Source: Pisolithus tinctorius
Lineage: Eukaryota; Basidiomycota; Agaricomycetes; Boletales; Pisolithaceae
Reading direction: 5' to 3'
DNA length: 64,000 nucleotides
Assembly (NCBI GenBank): GCA_024663395.1
Contig: JANFAH010000004.1
Location: 1,488,001 to 1,552,000 of the forward strand
Shown here: piece by piece, positions 58,162-64,000 of the stretch
How positions within the stretch are numbered: position 1 is the first letter of the stretch
Layout: every line of letters begins with the position of its first letter
Position numbers and translations under genes: made by a program
Notes under the pieces: generated by a model
What the model saw: only the letters and a program-made list of their open reading frames with translations
What the model was told of the DNA's origin: nothing
Databases searched by the model: none

Positions 58162-61151
58162 CTATTCGGAGCCCTCGACAGCAACATCATGTCGCCATCT
58201 GTCGACGCGGCCGAATTTAGCGGGATCATGAAGCGGCGGTGGAGAAGGAGGGGGTATCGGCATGGTCCCCATCATCATTGGGGCCATCGGTGGTCCAAAG
58301 AACCCGGAACCCATCATCGTAGGAGCACCGTAATAAATACTATTGGCCATCCGAGCCTGCATTGCCATTTGTTGCTGCTGTTGCATTTGCGCTAGCATCT
58401 GATATTGGGTACGCCGCTGTTGCTCGGGATGGAATGCAAGTGGCTTGTCATCGTCTTCATTATCGCCAGTTGAGGTAGGGGGTATGAGGGGTGCGATTGG
58501 TACGCGGGATGCCCGGAGGCCAAGAGGCTGATCATCGTCGTCGTCTTGCTTCCCGCCAACGGCGAGGTCGTCAAGACTATAGGACTGGAGACGTAATTTG
58601 CCTTCACTGAGTACAGAGGACAGAGGTTTATCCTCATCCTCATCCTCATCATCAAGTAGCTTTGGTGGTGGTAGCTGAGTAGTTCTTCTTGCAGCTCTAG
58701 CCGCCGTGGCGACAAGGGGGAGGTCTTCTTCACTGTCTTCGCTACCAGCAGGAACGTGTCGAATGGGCTTGGTTTTGGCTGGGTATCGTGGCCCCACTCC
58801 AGTTCTCCGTCTGGGGCCGTCATCTTCTTCGTCTGATGACTCTGCCACCCACTGATCCGCAGCTTTCTCTGTTTGACCGAGCACTCGCCCAAGAGGGACG
58901 TCGCCGTTGCTTTCCGCGTCGCTCTCGCCTTCATGAAGGATAGGCGGCCGGCTACTGGCCGAATTCTGAATGAGAGGAAGTGAAGGAGGTACGGTGGATA
59001 TGGTAGATTCCGGGAAGCCGGGCGAAGGAACGCTGCCCGAGGCACTGCTATCCATCGTTTTCGACTTGCCACTTTTTTTCTTGTGTCTTGCTTGCTCAAG
59101 AACTCTCCTCTCTTCCGCTTCAGCCCGTTCCTGCGCCTCAATTTCCTTAAGCTTAGCCATTTCGCGATCCCATATGGTGTCGACACCAAAGACAGAGCGA
59201 GTGTTCGGCGGATACCCTTCTGGCGCGGAAGCACCAAGGGCTGGTAATTTCTCACCATTCAAGTTGACCAATGGTCCATTAGAATCGCGCCTGTTCAAGC
59301 TCCGGGTCACAGCGTCTAGATTCTGCGAGGGAGGTCTACCAAGGGTCGCCGGGTCAATCAAAGTGCTCGACCGTCTCATTTGTCCTCGTATCATCATAGA
59401 TGGCCGATCGTCACCTCTGAAGACTCTGCAGCCAAGTGTAAGCGAGACACAGGCGGAATGAAATCGCGACACACCGAGCCTTCTGTTTCATCTCAGTTTT
59501 TCGGTGTTCGAGGTTGTCGATCAGGCTCCAACCATAGAGCTTTCCAGCGGGACGTTTCAATTCGATTTCCGTCGGTGGAGGAGGGGGTGGCAAGGGTATT
59601 GACGCAGGGGGAGGTGACTCTTTCTCTTCTTCTTGGTCATCGTCAAACTTCACTTGCTCTCCTTCCCGTTCTGCCCGCGGGAGGTGACGGTCAATATCAG
59701 AAAAAGATATGTCTCGTTGACCGCCGACGACAAGCGTATTACGGAATGCAAGCTGAGATAACGATAGACTTGCGCGGGGGTTGGGCGTGAAAGAGTTGGA
59801 GGCAACGAGAAGGCCGCTTGGGTCCAACTGAGAAGCTGGGCGCACGGACCGTGCACCAGGAGGAAGGGGAGGACCATCCGTGGACGTCACAAATCCGTTA
59901 CATGGTCTCATAACTGGTTGCAGTTGCGGTTGCGGCTGCGGAGCCTGACGGGGAGCGGTGGTCTGTAAAGGACTGGGCATAACAAGAATCTTCGGTCGAA
60001 GGAGCTCCACAGTTGAGTAAGGCCGATCGCGACGAGAGTCCACTTCGACTTCGTCGGTGACAAGCTGAGCGCCGGCTAACTCGGTAGATGCTGGGCGACT
60101 ACGAACCTTCGGATCAAATCTCGAGGACCGGGAAGGCGAAGGTGGGCGGACAGAAAACGGATTGTCATCTGCAGAAACGCTGTTTGAAGCCATGTTTCCG
60201 ACACTCGCAATCGATACCGTCCGACCGTGATCAGTTCTAATACCAAAGCGAGAGGCTCGATCTGGGGAGGGTGAACGTTCGACGGTTCCCTCGTTGAGGT
60301 CCTTTGACAAGGCTTTAGATCCCCAGCTGACATTGGAACGGGTGCGCGCATGTCCACCCTGAAGATCAAAGTGTGACGATCCTGGCCTCAAGACCTCTTC
60401 CGGACCTGGAGATAACGACCGTACAGAGGTAGATGGGAAAGGTACCGAGTGGAGAGGGGGTTGGACAGGCAGGCCCTCAATTAGAGCATGCACTGAAGCA
60501 CGACGGCGTTGTGGAGGTGGCTGGACCAATTCTATGCGTTCAAGATCCGTCGACGAGCGAAAACGCCCAAAACTGTCGGGCCCGCCACCTTGGTCGGCTT
60601 CCAGAAACACACCACCCACGCCAAAGTCGTTCAGAGTACCCATACTCATTGACCGCACACCCCTGCTTTTCGCAGTCTCACCAGTTTGTCCTTGTGACTG
60701 GGCGGGATGAGGGTTAGGCAATCCTTCTGCACGCGCCTTTCCTTTGCCTTTGCCTTTCTTATCTCGGTCTATGAAGGCGTCTAGTCCCCAGGAGGTTAGA
60801 TCTACCTCCAAACCATCGTTTTCAGGAGCCTCATCATCATCTTCCGCCGATTCAAATGGATTCCGGAGAGCACCCAATGACCCTCTCAACTTCTTCTGGG
60901 CCGGATCGCTTCCGGCCTCACTCGGTACAGTAACGCGTAGGTAGTCCTTACTCCTGCGCGGATTGCGTCGGAGATGAGCAAAGATGGCGCTGTCCTGTGC
61001 GAAACGACAGGGACTTTCAGGATTTGAAGGGTCGTTGTCATACTCTATATGACAAGTTTAAGTACTGCCGGGAAAATATAAGGTGTTGAACGTACTCACC
61101 TATCAAGGCAGCTGCCAGTTGAAGGCGAGAAAACGGTGCTGGTTTCACCAT
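58162..61151 (-). CDS. Large disordered protein with repeated acidic-x-P-L motifs
   Basis: The start MVKPAPFSRLQLAAALI is followed, after an intron, by EYDNDPSNPESPCRFAQDSA IFAHLRRNPRRSKDYLRVTV PSEAGSDPAQ, which looks like a small conserved domain. The rest is mostly disordered: VDLTSWGLDAFIDRD, KLYGWSLIDNLEHRKTEMKQ, SVFGVDTIWDREMAKLKEIE and a Glu/Arg coiled coil (EAQERAEAEERRVLEQARHK). The C-terminal third has five acidic motifs of the form D/E-x-P-L: GDVPLGRVL, EEDLPLVAT, DEDKPLSSV, DDDQPLGLR and DDDKPLAFH. A Met/Gln/Pro-rich tail with QMQQQQQMAMQARMA ends VAVEGSE. Three introns at about 61060-61110, 60885-60960 and 59390-59460. Uncharacterised; found across the coding frames with consistent composition. 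Confidence 0.7.
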
Positions 61152-61355
61152 GGCGTACCAAACAAGGTAGGTCCAAGGAAGGTGTCGACTACAATCGCAT
61201 AAAGACTGTTAACTTGGATCGAAGGCGAAAGCAGGTGCGCTTAGCAACGGCTAGGCGCCATATACACCCCCTCAGACTGAGCACGTGACATAGACCAAAT
61301 CAGGAGTTGGCGTTTCACCACTACGGATATCGACAAGTGGCATTACTGTAGTACA

Positions 61356-64000
61356 TCACAACTCGTCATGGACAGCGTTCCCCTGGTCATCTATTTCCTC
61401 TACTTCTATTTCAACCCCTTGTTCTTCGAGCCATTCTGGCGTGCTGAAGAACTTTTGCCCATGATCTTCCAAAACCTCATCTGGTATCTCCGGATCAACA
61501 GGGGGAGCTGGCTTTACTGTGTCGTCTGTGGGCGCAGTTTCGGACACGCCTAATGAACGCCTCAATACACGATCCACCCGGGAAAGGAACCTAATGTCGA
61601 CACTTCAGACATGATCAAGGCGAGCTTACTATAATCAGAGCCTTACTTGTTGGAGTCCGCGACCTCAAAACCAGAGCGGACAAGGGCACTGTCAATGAGG
61701 ATCGATGCCACTTCTCTCAATTCTTCCAAGTCACGGTTCGTGTCTTCATCACCAGCGGTTGTTTCAACGCGGTGGAGGAGTCCCTCGATTAGGGGGGAGC
61801 GCGGGTTGACTTCCAAAACCTTCTGCTTTTTCATCATTGCCTGCATCAAATCTTCACGTTCCCCGCCACGACTTGTAGCACCTGAAGATCTGAGCTAATG
61901 TTACTTGTGTAGTAATCTCACTACTCACTTATCAACTTCTGAATGTTGGCTGTAAGTCCATTGTTATCTGCAACGACTGCGCAAGGGCTAGTCACGAGTC
62001 TATACGACAGAACGACTGTACCAACGTAAGCACTGAGTAGAAAGTTGCTATATCTTGCAGCTCACCGTCTCTGACAACCTCTTGAGCTTCAACTTTCAGC
62101 CACTCAAGTAGAGGCGCATATTTGTCTCGCAATTCTGCCATAGCCTCTTTATCTTCTTCAGTATCTGTCAGAGAAGGGATGAGAATGGCGTTCATTTGTT
62201 GCAGCGTCCTCACCATCTCCGAAGTCGAGACCAGCCTTCGCAACGTCCTGAAACTTGAAGGCTCTGTGGTCAATGAGTATGATGCGTATAGAAAACTATT
62301 CAAGAACAAAACCCCTCACTTCCAGGTGCGAAGCGTTTGTACTAAAATCTCGTCCAATGGTTCGTTGAGAAGGAGTACTTCGTAACCGCGGGCATCAAGT
62401 TTCTCGACAAAGACACTACCGGCGAGGTGGGATACGGGTTTTCCCATGTCAGCTAGATAAAAAATCTAACGGAAGGCATAAACGATTGTTTATCAAGACA
62501 GAGTCTGCTTACCTGCTTTTGTCCCTGTTTCTTGTTCTTGATGTACTAAATGACAATTAAAATTGCTGAAGTCTCATTTTGACAGAACAACTTACATCAT
62601 CCAACGAGGTCGCATTCCGCTGGTTGCTATCGAAGCGCAAAAGTGGTGCAATCTTTCCGCGGTTTTTCTCGTCTTCCGCTGCGCCAAGTTTGAGGACAGT
62701 ACGATACACCTTAGAAATCTCAGCAAATTTCTCAGGATCCTCTTCCGATATTTTCGTGAAGAGTTGAATCAGACGGCGAATTATGATACCCCTAATTTGC
62801 TTCAGAAAGGCACTTGACTGTAGCATCTCGCGAGAAACATTCAACGGAAGATCTTCCGCTGAAGGCGCATCAGCTTGCTGTCGCTCGTGAGGAACATGTG
62901 GACATACCATCAATAATAACGCGGACCCAGCTGGCCCATTTGGGCAAACCATATGCACCAAGGTCGGAGGTGATAAACACATGTTTAACCAATAGTTTGA
63001 CATCTCTCGAACTCGACTCTAAAGGTTTAGAGAAGAAAGTCTCATCACTGCCACCAGTTAAGTTCTCAAGCAGTCACCAACAGAAATTCACTCACAGATA
63101 GGAAGGGACATAAACAATAGCGCGGAACGAAACGCCAGAGCCCGAATCACCAGTAAAGTGGCTCCACGCCAGGGGCTTCCGGAAGTCCTTGAACGTGGCT
63201 TGGTACAACAAATGATATTCTTCATCCGATACAGTCTTCGGATCACTACTCAAAGTTCATGATTGGCCTCTCCTTAACGGCATGAGTTTGCTAATACATA
63301 CCGCATCCAAAGTGGAGGCTGCGAGTTTACGTGCTCCCACCTGCCAACAAGGACCTTTTTTGTATTGGGCACTGAATCCGCTGGCATGGCATCCTCGACG
63401 ATAGCCTCCCCCTCATCTTGTGGTTCATCCTCGCCAACTCCTCCAATGTCTTGTTCCACAGGAACGTCCTCCTCGACTTCATTCCAGAGATAAATCGGGA
63501 ATGCAGTCGAAAAGGAAGAGTGGTGGTGGCTGTATTACAAGTCAGAAGATCAGGTTATTGCAGTGAAGAGGAACTCGAACACAAGTTTCATGAGATTAGA
63601 AGGAGTAAGATAGTCTAAAGCGTCCGCCTTCAACTCAAGAGTAATCTCTGTGCCATGTCCAAGAGTGTTTCCACGTGGATCAGGGTATATCTCGAAGGAA
63701 CTCTCGTCGGCAGTCGAACTGAAAACGCTCTGAACAGGATTTGGGTTACTGGAGGACTTTGGTGGAAGGGAAGCTACAGTGACTTTGTCTGCGACAAGGA
63801 AACTGTATATGATCAGCATAAGTAAATGCAGTACCACAGACCCTGGTAGCTATACCTGCTGTAAAAGCCGACTCCAAAAGCACCAATGAGATTGCTATTA
63901 GCGGAACTCTCCTCTCCCTCCACCCTTGCAAGGAAGTCCGACGTTCCTGATTTGGCCAGAGTACCCTATAAAATGTTCAGCATTCGTCGATGTCGATGTG
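61356..64000 (-). CDS. ER-resident Hsp90 (endoplasmin/GRP94-like), N-terminus beyond the window
   Basis: A molecular chaperone of the HSP90 family. The visible part starts with GTLAKSGTSDFLARVEGEES and IGAFGVGFYS (ATP-lid and glycine motif), then TLGHGTEITLELKADALDYL. The middle domain has an acidic insertion (VEEDVPVEQDIGGVGEDEPQ), WEHVNSQPPLWMR, YQATFKDFRKPLAWSHFTGD and LPLNVSREMLQSSAFLKQIR (catalytic Arg-containing loop). The C-terminal dimerisation part (VLEVNPRSPLIEGLLHRVET) ends GNAVHDEL, a HDEL ER-retention signal. That tail and the Glu/Asp-rich C-terminus argue for the ER paralogue, not cytosolic Hsp82 (MEEVD tail) or mitochondrial TRAP1. The start and about the first 150 residues lie to the right of 64000. 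Many introns. Confidence 0.9.

Noticed and set aside
1..64000. Mobile elements, tRNA or rRNA genes and CRISPR arrays
   Set aside because: I saw no transposase or reverse-transcriptase motifs, no regular repeat-spacer series and no recognisable tRNA or rRNA sequence, though a small tRNA could escape reading by eye.

Overview
The window is nuclear DNA from a filamentous fungus, most likely a basidiomycete of the Agaricomycetes type. Genes are packed tightly on both strands. Nearly all are cut by many short introns of about 50-70 bases with GT..AG ends, so most proteins appear only as exon fragments that have to be joined. The gene families also fit: chitin deacetylase with a GPI-type tail, fungal MARVEL proteins, a fungal GILT, endopolyphosphatase, and an ER-type Hsp90. 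I found about 30 protein genes. I saw no tRNA, rRNA, CRISPR array, transposon, phage or secondary-metabolite cluster. The intron joins given here were made by eye from reading frame and splice signals.

Layout. 0.1-6.5 kb: a RING/LON ubiquitin ligase (-), glucose-6-phosphate dehydrogenase (-), a THOC5-like mRNA-export subunit (+) and a UBC8/UBE2H-type E2 (-). 6.9-10.4 kb: three consecutive small multi-pass membrane proteins of MARVEL type, all (-). 11-16.6 kb: acetoacetyl-CoA synthetase (-), head to head with endopolyphosphatase (+). The latter carries a run of tiny exons including a 5-base one. 17-31 kb: a nucleus- and RNA-oriented stretch with an RFX factor, BFR1, NHP2, ELG1/ATAD5, a bHLH factor and TFIIF alpha. 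31.6-37 kb: chitin deacetylase, a GCK-type Ste20 kinase and ribosomal protein eukaryotic L35. 37.5-50 kb: several mitochondrial proteins (hydroxyacid-oxoacid transhydrogenase, a PPR protein, uL22m, MIX23) mixed with secretory-pathway proteins (membrane-anchored aspartic protease, OST1, GILT). 50.7-64 kb: a C2H2 zinc-finger protein, an unknown acidic protein, a kelch-repeat multi-pass membrane protein, a long disordered protein with repeated acidic-P-L motifs, and an ER Hsp90 ending in HDEL that runs off the right edge.

Most of this is housekeeping sequence and I see no operon-like or defence system. The parts most worth a second look are the micro-exon architecture of the endopolyphosphatase gene, the tandem MARVEL-like array, the fungal GRP94-like chaperone, the repeated acidic-P-L protein, and the E2 gene whose start codon I cannot find.
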